Below the pieces are notes generated by a model. It did no database searches. It saw nothing but the letters and a program-made list of their open reading frames with translations, and was not told where the DNA came from. Below are positions 1 to 6,293 of a stretch of 8,715 bases of DNA, one piece after another (the first letter of the stretch is position 1; every line of letters starts with the position of its first letter). Source of the stretch: Betaproteobacteria bacterium (GTDB lineage Bacteria > Pseudomonadota > Gammaproteobacteria > Burkholderiales > SG8-41). The stretch is from positions 1 to 8,715 of the forward strand of contig JAJTHX010000394.1 in the NCBI GenBank assembly GCA_021300125.1, given 5' to 3'. The translations under genes were made by a program, and so were the position numbers.

Positions 1-468
1 GGGCGCAATGGATCCGGGGGACTGCTGCTGCTGCGCGCGAATGGGCGCTGCGAACCCCTGTCGCATCTGGACGCTGCGGCTATTGAGCGTGAAGCCGAAC
101 GCTTGATGCCCCATGCCCGGAAACTGGCGGTTCGGGTACAGCAAGAATACGACTGGAACTATTACGCACGTGCTGTCCACTCGATGACCGGGCATTTCGA
201 AAAGCCGTTGCCGGTACTCGTGGTCGAATTCGACGATCCTTATGCGACCACGCTTTACATGGATCTTCGCAATGGCAGGCTGTTGCAACACCTGGACGAC
301 CGGCGGCGCGTGAAACGCTGGCTGTTCGCGTTTTTTCACAGCTGGGACTGGTTGCCCTTGCTGGACAGGCGCCCGCTCTGGGATGTCCTTTTGATCGTCG
401 GCAGCATTGGTGGTTTGCTCATCAGCCTGACCGGTATTGTCATCGGCTGGCGGAGATTGATCCGATGA
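1..468 (+). CDS. PepSY-associated transmembrane protein, C-terminal part (5' end outside window)
   Basis: The reading frame is open from base 1 to the TGA at 466-468, so this is the 3' part of a longer gene. The ATG at 103 falls inside the continuous frame and is probably an internal methionine. The visible 155 residues include a soluble stretch with FDDPYATTLYMDLRNGRL, a beta-strand pattern typical of PepSY domains. The motif HSWDWLPLLDRRPLWD then leads into one hydrophobic helix (about VLLIVGSIGGLLISLTGIVIGW) and a short basic tail. This layout matches the C-terminal end of PepSY-TM inner-membrane proteins, which often sit next to TonB-dependent receptors in iron-uptake operons; their molecular role is poorly defined. 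The stop overlaps the tonB start by 4 nt (ATGA), so the two are probably co-transcribed and coupled. The family call is by motif memory. A ferric-reductase or siderophore-processing role would be a guess. Confidence 0.75.
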   Translation, partial: GRNGSGGLLLLRANGRCEPLSHLDAAAIEREAERLMPHARKLAVRVQQEYDWNYYARAVHSMTGHFEKPLPVLVVEFDDPYATTLYMDLRNGRLLQHLDDRRRVKRWLFAFFHSWDWLPLLDRRPLWDVLLIVGSIGGLLISLTGIVIGWRRLIR

Positions 469-1109
469 ATTCGGCATCAAGAGTTTCGCATTACCGTTGG
501 GCGGGATTGCTGGCCGTGCTTTTGTTCCATATCGCAGCGCTGAAATTTCTTCTCGACTACCGGTTTGTGCTTCCTCAGCAGGGGTTGCCTTCGATATTTG
601 TTGATCTGATCGAACGCATTCCAGCGGCTCAGCCCGCTGCTGAGCTGCCCAAGCGGGTGCTGCCGCGCCCACAAGCCGAGCCCAAGCCGGTGCCGAGGCA
701 ACTGGTCTCCGAAACGCAGGTTTCGACGCCCACTGACTACGTGGTGCCCGAGGCTCCGAAGCGTGCCGATCCGGTTCAGAGCCCACCGCCTGCCCCGCAG
801 CCAGTCTCCGCCGCACCGTTGCGTCTGGGCACCGAACTCGCTCTGGCCTGCCCGGAGCGGCGCGCCCCGGGCTATCCCTCGGTCTCACGACGGATGGGCG
901 AGTCAGGGCAGGTGCTGCTCCGGGTGGAGTTGGATACCGAAGGCCTGATTGCTGCCGTTGCCGTCGAAAAGTCCAGCGGGCATGTGCGCCTGGATGATGC
1001 AGCGGTGGCTGCGGTGAAAACCTGGCGCTGCCAGCCGCCCACCCGTGATGGCAGACCGGTGCGGGCAATTGCGTTGCAACCATTCAATTTTGTACTGGAA
1101 GGAGTCTGA
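465..1109 (+). CDS. tonB: TonB-family energy transducer
   Basis: This 214-residue protein has the TonB layout. A short basic N-terminus leads into one transmembrane helix at about residues 12-30. A Pro/Ala/Lys-rich periplasmic spacer covers about 52-118, and a C-terminal TonB domain about 128-214. The C-terminal domain shows the usual signature: YP at 137-138, SRRMGESGQV, a beta-strand LLRVELD, SSG at 170-172, LDDAA, and WRC at 187-189. His22 in the helix corresponds to the functionally important His20 of E. coli TonB, but the residue four before it is Val18 rather than the Ser of the classical SxxxH motif. Such proteins carry energy from ExbB/ExbD to outer-membrane receptors. The ATG overlaps the upstream stop by 4 nt, with GGAG at 452-455 as a plausible ribosome site. 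Two cysteines, 129 and 189, bracket the C-terminal domain. Which receptor it serves cannot be seen here. Confidence 0.92.
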   Translation: MNSASRVSHYRWAGLLAVLLFHIAALKFLLDYRFVLPQQGLPSIFVDLIERIPAAQPAAELPKRVLPRPQAEPKPVPRQLVSETQVSTPTDYVVPEAPKRADPVQSPPPAPQPVSAAPLRLGTELALACPERRAPGYPSVSRRMGESGQVLLRVELDTEGLIAAVAVEKSSGHVRLDDAAVAAVKTWRCQPPTRDGRPVRAIALQPFNFVLEGV

Positions 1110-1112
1110 TTC

Positions 1113-1796
1113 ATGGATGCACCTATGACCGGTGGACTTGGCTATGCCCATTTCCTTGCACAAACGGACGCGGTGGGCTGGCTTGTGCTCTCGGCGTTGC
1201 TGGTCCTTTCCATACTGAGCTGGTATTTCATCGTGACCAAGACATGGGCCAATTATCGTGCCCGCCGAGAGGCCGAAGCTTTCCTTTCGCATTTTCGTAT
1301 CTCGCCGTTTCAGATATCCGAGGGTTCCACCGACAATGCCTTCGGCCGGCTGGCGGGGGAATGCATGCGGTCCCTGGCCGATGCCCATAACCACAAGCTG
1401 GAGCAGGCCGGGGGGCTGGCCGAGTTCCTGACGCGCACCCTGAATACGCAGGTTGATCAGGAGGCGGCTGAAGCCGAGCGCGGCTTGACCCTGCTTGCCT
1501 CCGCGGGGTCTGCGGCGCCCTACATCGGCCTCTTTGGCACTGTATGGGGCATTTACCATGCTCTGCTGCAGATCGGCCTCAGCGGCCAGGGTACGCTGGA
1601 TAAGGTTGCCGGGCCGGTAGGTGAGGCCCTGATCATGACCGCGCTGGGCCTTGCGGTGGCAATCCCGGCTTCGCTGGCCTACAACGCATTCGGGCGGCGT
1701 AACCGTTTGTGGCTCGCCCGGCTCGAAGCTTTCGCGCACGAGCTGTATGTGCTGCTGGCTGTAAAAGCTGGATCTCCAGCAGCAGCCAGGAAGTAA
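1113..1796 (+). CDS. exbB: ExbB/TolQ/MotA-family proton channel subunit
   Basis: This 227-residue inner-membrane protein has the three-helix ExbB arrangement: a first helix at about 21-42, a cytoplasmic domain, then a second (about 127-150) and third helix (about 167-192). The family core is clear in SAGSAAPYIGLFGTVWGIY and GPVGEALIMTALGLAVAIP. Thr143, Glu171 and Thr176 have the same spacing as Thr148, Glu176 and Thr181 of E. coli ExbB, the polar residues lining the proton path. The protein would form the pentameric channel around ExbD that energises TonB. AAGGAG at 1099-1104 lies 8 nt before the ATG and overlaps the end of tonB, so the start is well supported. The gap to tonB is 3 nt. ExbB is preferred over TolQ because the gene lies between tonB and exbD and no tol-pal genes are present. 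Confidence 0.95.
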   Translation: MDAPMTGGLGYAHFLAQTDAVGWLVLSALLVLSILSWYFIVTKTWANYRARREAEAFLSHFRISPFQISEGSTDNAFGRLAGECMRSLADAHNHKLEQAGGLAEFLTRTLNTQVDQEAAEAERGLTLLASAGSAAPYIGLFGTVWGIYHALLQIGLSGQGTLDKVAGPVGEALIMTALGLAVAIPASLAYNAFGRRNRLWLARLEAFAHELYVLLAVKAGSPAAARK

Positions 1797-1799
1797 ACC

Positions 1800-2222
1800 A
1801 TGGCTGATTCCTCATTCCGCAGGTATCGCGACGCTGCGGCCAACGCGGAGATGAATGTGGTGCCGCTGGTCGACGTGATGCTGGTGCTGCTGGTGATCTT
1901 CATTGTCACCGCACCGCTGCTCACCCATGCGGTCAAGATCGAACTGCCCAAAGCGAGCAGCCAGCTTAACCTGCAGAAACCCGAACATATCGAATTCGGC
2001 ATCCGCGAGAACGGGGAACTTTTCTGGAACGGTGAGCGGATGGCGTTTGCCGATCTGCCGGCGCGCTTCCAGGCTGCTGCAGGCCGCCAGCCCCAGCCTG
2101 AACTCCATATCAGGGCAGACCGGCTGACGCCCTATGAACATGTGGCTAAGGTGATGTCTGCTGCAGCCAAGGCCGGGGTGACAAGAATCGGCTTTGTCAC
2201 CGATCCGGGCTTGGCGCCTTGA
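1800..2222 (+). CDS. exbD: ExbD-family biopolymer transport subunit
   Basis: This 140-residue protein has a short cytoplasmic N-terminus, one transmembrane helix at about 21-42 and a periplasmic domain of about 95 residues. The family motif EMNVVPLVDVMLVLLVIFIV is present. Asp25 falls at the same number as the proton-carrying Asp25 of E. coli ExbD. The periplasmic part has the expected IELPKA strand after the helix and a C-terminal helix with DRLTPYEHVAKVMSAAAKAG. ExbD sits inside the ExbB pentamer, and its protonation cycle drives TonB. AGGAAG at 1788-1793 is 6 nt before the ATG and runs into the exbB stop (TAA 1794-1796), giving a 3-nt gap. It is the last gene of the + strand operon here. 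Its TGA lies 3 nt from the stop of the convergent rlpA, and no T-tract terminator is visible after it. Confidence 0.95.
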   Translation: MADSSFRRYRDAAANAEMNVVPLVDVMLVLLVIFIVTAPLLTHAVKIELPKASSQLNLQKPEHIEFGIRENGELFWNGERMAFADLPARFQAAAGRQPQPELHIRADRLTPYEHVAKVMSAAAKAGVTRIGFVTDPGLAP

Positions 2223-2225
2223 CCT

Positions 2226-3281
2226 TCAACGGTTGACCAGCACCGGCTTGCCGCCCAGTTGGGCGGCAGCGCGCTCCGCTGCCTCGCGCGCCGTCGCCTC
2301 GTTCGCAAAGGGCCCCGCCTGCACGCGGAACACGTTGTCGGTTGCCACGATGCGCAGCGGGCTGCCCAGCCAGTCGAGCTGGCCTTGCAGGCGCGCCAGG
2401 TAGCTCTCGGCGTTTTCGCGTACGCCGAAGGCGCCGAATTGCAGTGAGGGGCCCGCTGCTGCAGTTGCGGCAGCGGGCGCAGGGGCTACAATAGGCGCGT
2501 TCACCGGCGGCAGCGGCGCGGATTCAATTACTGCCGGTGGGAGCGGCTTGATCACGGCCACCGGCGCCGGCTTCGGCGCCGGCGGTTCCGCCGCAACCGT
2601 GTTGCCGGGCAGGATGGTTTCGACCTCGACCATACCCGAGCCGGCCGCGAGCAGGCCCAGCCGGTGCGCTGCGACGTAGGACAGGTCGATCAGGCGGTCG
2701 CCGATGAAGGGGCCGCGGTCGTTGACGCGCACCACCACTGAGCGGCCGTTGGCGGGATTGGTCACCCGCACATAGCTCGGTATCGGCAGCAGGGTGTGCG
2801 CGGCGGTCATCGCATACATGTCGTAGGGCTCGCCCGAGGCGGTCGGCTTGCCGTGATAGCGGCGGCCGTACCAGGTGGCGACGCCGCGCGCCTTGTACGG
2901 CTCGAGCCGGGTCATTGGTGTATAGCTGCGGCCCATCACCGTGTACGGGCGCATCGCGCCGCGGTGCAGCGGTTCCAGCCGCGGCACCGCGTCGGGTATG
3001 GCATCAATGTTTGCCGGCGGATTCGGTCCCGGCCCGTCGTCGAGGTAGAAGCCGCCGCCGCGCGTCGCAGGCGCGGCCGGAGCCGGGACCTTGGCGGAGG
3101 GCTCCGACTTCGGCGCTGATCCGCAGGCGCTGATCATCAATGTCAGGCTCATGATCAAGGCCCTGGTCCAGTGATGACCAGGGAGCACTGGAAGCGAAGC
3201 AGGGATGAGTGATGACAAGGGCGCACTTGAAGCGAAGCAGGGATGAATACTGCTGGTGGTTTTTCGCGCATCACCCATCAT
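2226..3281 (-). CDS. rlpA: RlpA-type septal ring lytic transglycosylase lipoprotein (DPBB + SPOR)
   Basis: Read from the ATG at 3281 this is 351 residues. A lipobox, I-S-A-C, places the lipidated cysteine at residue 53 (codon 3125-3123). A double-psi beta-barrel spans about 131-225 (GVATWYGRRYHGKPTASGE, VRVNDRGPF, DRLIDLS). An Ala/Pro linker covers about 230-276 and a SPOR domain about 278-351. Glu151, Asp154, His162 and Asp188 match in spacing the Glu120, Asp123, His131 and Asp157 that I recall as conserved or catalytic in Pseudomonas RlpA, so activity on denuded glycan strands is likely. SPOR domains bind such strands at septa. The gene follows rodA by 22 nt. The start is uncertain. ATG 3281 has an excellent AAGGAG 6 nt upstream, but it puts about 40 odd residues, encoded by a tandem repeat, before the signal peptide. 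Alternatives without a good ribosome site are GTG 3188, TTG 3158 and ATG 3152; GTG 3188 would give a normal 21-residue lipoprotein signal. Confidence 0.88.
   Translation of the reverse strand: MMGDARKTTSSIHPCFASSAPLSSLIPASLPVLPGHHWTRALIMSLTLMISACGSAPKSEPSAKVPAPAAPATRGGGFYLDDGPGPNPPANIDAIPDAVPRLEPLHRGAMRPYTVMGRSYTPMTRLEPYKARGVATWYGRRYHGKPTASGEPYDMYAMTAAHTLLPIPSYVRVTNPANGRSVVVRVNDRGPFIGDRLIDLSYVAAHRLGLLAAGSGMVEVETILPGNTVAAEPPAPKPAPVAVIKPLPPAVIESAPLPPVNAPIVAPAPAAATAAAGPSLQFGAFGVRENAESYLARLQGQLDWLGSPLRIVATDNVFRVQAGPFANEATAREAAERAAAQLGGKPVLVNR
2249..2268. terminator. GC-rich hairpin at the convergent exbD/rlpA ends (no T-tract)
   Basis: TGCCGCCC and GGGCGGCA form a perfect 8-bp, GC-rich stem around the loop AGTT. 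It lies inside the last codons of rlpA, 26 bases beyond the exbD stop. Since the sequence is palindromic it would fold in transcripts from either side, and both operons end here with no other obvious stop signal. There is no T-run on either side, so it could be a weak bidirectional or Rho-assisted terminator or a 3'-end stabiliser. It could equally be a chance result of codons for Gln-Leu-Gly-Gly. Confidence 0.35.
3161..3183. repeat. Perfect 8-bp inverted repeat at the rlpA signal-peptide region
   Basis: CCCTGGTC (3161-3168) and GACCAGGG (3176-3183) form a perfect 8-bp stem with a 7-nt loop. It spans the edge of the first 38-bp repeat copy. In rlpA mRNA the hairpin falls just before the internal TTG (3158) and ATG (3152) candidate starts, so it could hinder initiation there, or simply be a by-product of the repeat boundary. 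No T-tract follows it in either direction, so it is not a standard terminator. Confidence 0.5.
3170..3245. repeat. Two tandem copies of a 38-bp repeat in the 5' end of rlpA
   Basis: Two head-to-tail copies lie at 3170-3207 and 3208-3245. Each begins AGTGATGAC and ends GAAGCGAAGCAGGGATG on the + strand. They differ at only four positions by hand alignment. On the minus strand they encode rlpA residues about 13-37. Because 38 is not a multiple of three, each copy is read in a different frame and a change in copy number would shift the frame from ATG 3281. A 9-base inverted match, GAGTGATGA at 3207-3215 against TCATCACTC at 3282-3290, links the second copy to the region of the rlpA ribosome site. 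The origin is unknown; it may be a copy of a dispersed intergenic element. Confidence 0.85.
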
Positions 3282-3293
3282 TCATCACTCCTT
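3282..3293 (-). promoter_or_regulatory. rlpA: Ribosome binding site that supports the long rlpA start
   Basis: On the minus strand AAGGAG occupies 3293-3288, followed by TGATGA and then ATG at 3281-3279, a 6-nt spacing that is near ideal. A second ATG follows at 3278. The site lies in the 22-nt gap after the rodA stop. It is the only strong Shine-Dalgarno match near any candidate rlpA start, which argues that ribosomes begin at 3281 even though the resulting N-terminus looks unnatural. Confidence 0.6.
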
Positions 3294-3303
3294 GTTGCCT
3301 TTC

Positions 3304-4407
3304 TCATGTCTGCACCAGCTTCTTGTGGGTGTTGATGCTCATCAGGATGCCGAAGCCGATGCACAGCGACACCAGCGAGGTGCCGCCGTAGCTGATCAGC
3401 GGCAGCGGCACGCCGACCACCGGCAGGATGCCGCTGACCATGCCCATGTTGACGAAGGCGTAGGTGCAGAAGGTCATCGCGATCGAGCCGGCGAGCAGGC
3501 GCGTGAACAGCGAGGGCGCATTGGCCGCGATCACCATCGCGCGCGCGATCACGAACAGCAGCATCGCCAGCAGCACCAGGTTGCCGAGCAGCCCGAATTC
3601 TTCCGAGTACACCGCGAAGATGAAGTCGGTGGTGCGTTCCGGGATGAAGTCGAGGTGGGTCTGGGTGCCGTTCATCCAGCCCTTGCCGAGGATGCCGCCG
3701 GAGCCCACCGCGATGGTGGACTGGATGGTGTGGTAGCCGCTGCCCAGCGGATCGGCGCTCGGGTCGAGCAGCGTCAGCACGCGCTGGCGCTGGTAGTCGT
3801 GCATCGCCGACCAGAGAAAGGGTGCGCTCGCCGCGGCGAGTGTGCCCAGTGCGATGATCACGCGCCAGGGCAGCCCGGCGAGGAAAATCAGGTAGCCACC
3901 GCTGGCGATGATCAGCAGTGCGGTGCCGAGGTCGGGCTGGCGTAGGATGAACGCCGCGGGGATGGCCAGCATCAGCGCGGCCACGCCGTAGTGCCTCAGC
4001 CGCAGCGAGCCCTCATGGCGGTTGAAATACCAGGCGAGCACCATCGGCGCCGCGATCCGCATCAGTTCCGAGGGCTGGATGCGGGTGATGCCGATATCGA
4101 GCCAGCGCCGGGCGCCGTTGATGACTTCTCCAAACAGCGCCACGCAGAGCAGCAGCCCCACGCCGATGACGAACAGCGGCAGCGCCATGCGCTGCAGGAC
4201 CTGGGGTGACACGTTGGCGAAGACCCACATCACCGACAGCGCGACCAACATGTTGGCCATCTGCCCTGAAGTGCGGGCAAAGCTGCCATTGGAGGCGCTC
4301 CACATCACCACCAGCCCGGTGGCCATCAGCAGCAGCACGGCCAGCAGCAACACGCCGTCGATGTGGCGGGTGAGATAGAATCCGGCGCGGCGCAGGGCGG
4401 GATGCAT
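3304..4407 (-). CDS. rodA: Rod-shape peptidoglycan glycosyltransferase RodA (SEDS family)
   Basis: This 367-residue integral membrane protein polymerises lipid II into glycan strands and works as a pair with PBP2, encoded just upstream. It has about ten hydrophobic segments. SEDS landmarks are present in order: GARRWLDIG (98-106), QPSEL (111-115), RQPDLGTA (156-163), a long periplasmic loop with PERTTDFIFAVYSEEFG (256-272), and PLISYGGTS (336-344) near the end. Asp261 in TDFIF corresponds to the essential periplasmic aspartate of the family (Asp262 in E. coli RodA, from memory). The length is normal. The ATG shares one base with the mrdA stop (TGATG). The nearest ribosome-like GGAG is about 11 nt upstream, so translation probably depends on coupling to mrdA. 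RodA rather than FtsW is favoured by the neighbour mrdA and the lack of division genes. Confidence 0.97.
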   Translation of the reverse strand: MHPALRRAGFYLTRHIDGVLLLAVLLLMATGLVVMWSASNGSFARTSGQMANMLVALSVMWVFANVSPQVLQRMALPLFVIGVGLLLCVALFGEVINGARRWLDIGITRIQPSELMRIAAPMVLAWYFNRHEGSLRLRHYGVAALMLAIPAAFILRQPDLGTALLIIASGGYLIFLAGLPWRVIIALGTLAAASAPFLWSAMHDYQRQRVLTLLDPSADPLGSGYHTIQSTIAVGSGGILGKGWMNGTQTHLDFIPERTTDFIFAVYSEEFGLLGNLVLLAMLLFVIARAMVIAANAPSLFTRLLAGSIAMTFCTYAFVNMGMVSGILPVVGVPLPLISYGGTSLVSLCIGFGILMSINTHKKLVQT

Positions 4408-6293
4408 CAGTCGTCAGTCTCCGCCGCCTTCTGCGGCACCTTGCCAAGCAGGAAATAGTCGAATACCTGGCGTGCTATCGGGGCCGCGGCACGCGCGCCG
4501 AAGCCCGAATTTTCCGCGATCACCGCCAGCGCAATACGGGGCTGGTCGGCGGGCGCGAAGGCGATGAACCAGGCGTGGTCACGGTGACGTTCAGCCACCC
4601 GGCTCTCAATGTATTTTTCACCCTGCTTGATCGCGATCACCTGCGCAGTACCGGTTTTTCCGGCAGCGACATAGGGTGCCCCGGCGAAGGCGCGCGCGCC
4701 GGTGCCGTCCTTGTTGACGCCGACCATCGCATCGCGCACCACACGCAGATGTTCCGGGTTGAGTTCGAGGTTGCGCAGCGGCTTGGGCTCGATCGGAGTC
4801 TTTTCCCGGGTGCGGATATCCTCGACGTAGTTGACGATGTGCGGCCGGAACATCACGCCGTTGTTGGCCAGGGTGGCGGTGGCCGAGGCCAGCTGCAGCG
4901 GGGTGTAGCTGTTGTAGCCCTGGCCGATGCCGACGCTGATGGTCTCGCCGGCATACCACTTCTGCTTGAAGCGGCGCATTTTCCAGTCGGTCGAGGGGAG
5001 CACCCCCGCGGACTCGCCGGTGATGTCGATGCCGGTGCGGCTGCCGAAGCCGAATTTCTCCATGAAGCGTGCGATCGGATCGATGCCCAGTTCATTGGCC
5101 AGCGTGTAGTAATACACGTCCGAGGACACCACGATCGAGCGGTGCATGTCCACCGCGCCCAGCGGCACCGGCCGGCCGTCGCGGAAGCGGTGGCCGCCGA
5201 ACATGAAGAAACCGGGATCGCTGATGACCTGCTGCGGCGAGCGTTTGCTGTAGAACAGCGCTGCCAGCGCCATGAACGGCTTGAAAGTCGAGCCCGGAGG
5301 GTAGGTGCCGGCGGCGGCGCGGTTGAGCAGCGGCTTGTCGATGGATCCATTGAGTTCTTTCCAGCTCACCGGATCGATGCCGTCCACGAACAGGTTGGGA
5401 TCGAAGCCTGGCTTGCTGACAAAGGCAAGCACGCCGCCGGGGGTGGGGTCGATGGCGACCAGCGCGCCGCGGCGGTTGCCGAAGGCGTTGTAGGCGATTT
5501 CCTGCAGCCTGGCGTCGAGGTTGAGCACCAGGTTGTTGCCGGAAACCGGGGGCGTGCGCGAGAGCACGCGCATCGCGCGGCCGCCGGAGTCGACCTCTAC
5601 CTCCTCGACGCCGGTGGTGCCGTGCAGATATTTCTCGTAGCTCTGCTCAAGGCCGGTTTTGCCGATGTAGTCGCTGCCGCGGTAATTTGAAAGCCGGCTC
5701 TCTTTTTCAAGCACCTCGACTTCGCGCTGGTTGATGCGGCCGATGTGTCCGACCACATGCGAGAAGATCTCGCCCTGGGGATACTGGCGGAACAGCCGTG
5801 CCTTGGCCTCGACGCCGGGAAAACGGTAGTGGTGCGCGGCGAAGCGGGAGATTTCCTCGTCCGAAAGCCGGGTGCGGATGGGCAGGCTTTCGAAGCGCTT
5901 GCTTTCCTCCAGCAGCTTGCGGAAGCGGCGGCGGTCGCGCGCGGTGATGTCGATGATGGTCGCCAGCTCGTCGATGGTGGCATTGAGGTCTGCGACCTTG
6001 CTGGGCGTGATCTCCAGCGTGTAAGCCGAGTAGTTGTGGGCGAGCTCGACGCCGTTGCGGTCGACAATGATGCCGCGGTGGGGTGCGATCGGCAGCACCG
6101 AAATGCGGTTGGCCTCGGCAATCGTGCTGTAGTGGCCGTGCTGGACCACCTGCAGGTAGAAAAAGCGCAGGAACAGGATGCCGAACAGCAGCATCACGAA
6201 AATGCCGAGCAGGGTGAGGCGCGAGCGGTAGCGCTGCAGTTCACGCTCGGAGTCGCGAATCTCGATGCCGGGGTTGATCGACAGCTCAGACAC
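4407..6293 (-). CDS. mrdA: Penicillin-binding protein 2, elongation-specific transpeptidase
   Basis: This 628-residue class B penicillin-binding protein cross-links side-wall peptidoglycan and activates RodA. It has a cytoplasmic N-terminus, one transmembrane helix at about 27-48, a dimerisation/pedestal domain that includes PHRGIIVDRNG (71-81), and a C-terminal transpeptidase domain. Active-site motifs are intact: the nucleophile Ser335 with Lys338 in GSTFK, SSD at 390-392 (the usual PBP2 form of the SxN motif), and KTGTAQ at 546-551. The start codon is GTG at 6293-6291, which overlaps the mreD stop by 8 nt. There is no ATG nearby and no clear ribosome site, so re-initiation after mreD is likely. 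The stop shares one base with the rodA ATG. The order mreD-mrdA-rodA is the standard betaproteobacterial elongasome layout. FtsI is excluded by the neighbourhood and the SSD motif. Confidence 0.97.
   Translation of the reverse strand: MSELSINPGIEIRDSERELQRYRSRLTLLGIFVMLLFGILFLRFFYLQVVQHGHYSTIAEANRISVLPIAPHRGIIVDRNGVELAHNYSAYTLEITPSKVADLNATIDELATIIDITARDRRRFRKLLEESKRFESLPIRTRLSDEEISRFAAHHYRFPGVEAKARLFRQYPQGEIFSHVVGHIGRINQREVEVLEKESRLSNYRGSDYIGKTGLEQSYEKYLHGTTGVEEVEVDSGGRAMRVLSRTPPVSGNNLVLNLDARLQEIAYNAFGNRRGALVAIDPTPGGVLAFVSKPGFDPNLFVDGIDPVSWKELNGSIDKPLLNRAAAGTYPPGSTFKPFMALAALFYSKRSPQQVISDPGFFMFGGHRFRDGRPVPLGAVDMHRSIVVSSDVYYYTLANELGIDPIARFMEKFGFGSRTGIDITGESAGVLPSTDWKMRRFKQKWYAGETISVGIGQGYNSYTPLQLASATATLANNGVMFRPHIVNYVEDIRTREKTPIEPKPLRNLELNPEHLRVVRDAMVGVNKDGTGARAFAGAPYVAAGKTGTAQVIAIKQGEKYIESRVAERHRDHAWFIAFAPADQPRIALAVIAENSGFGARAAAPIARQVFDYFLLGKVPQKAAETDD

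Noticed and set aside
103..105. ATG 103 as the start of a small 121-residue protein
   Set aside because: The frame stays open and protein-like upstream to base 1, and the visible part matches only the C-terminal end of a PepSY-TM protein, so this is an internal methionine of a truncated gene.
903..1739. - strand open frame of 278 codons opposite tonB and exbB
   Set aside because: It crosses the boundary of two clear genes on the other strand and shows no family motif or ribosome site.
2226..2236. Small palindrome TCAACGGTTGA over the rlpA stop codon
   Set aside because: A five-base stem with a one-base centre cannot fold as a useful hairpin and is short enough to be chance.
2455..2600. Repetitive Ala/Pro-coding stretch in rlpA
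   Set aside because: It is the normal flexible linker between the RlpA barrel and the SPOR domain, not a separate repeat element.
3256..3945. + strand open frame of 229 codons opposite rodA
   Set aside because: Its translation is a string of His, Gln, Arg, Glu and Ala with no motif, and it overlaps the well-supported rodA. It is a shadow frame.
5118..5126. SSD instead of SxN in the PBP2 active site (residues 390-392)
   Set aside because: This looked like a missing asparagine, but SSD is the normal form in PBP2 of Gram-negative bacteria, so it is not a defect.
4575..5690. Long + strand open frame of 371 codons opposite mrdA
   Set aside because: It is antisense to a clear PBP2 gene. Its translation is low-complexity (rich in Ala, Gly, His, Val and Asp), as expected from the mirror frame of GC-rich codons, with no recognisable domain.
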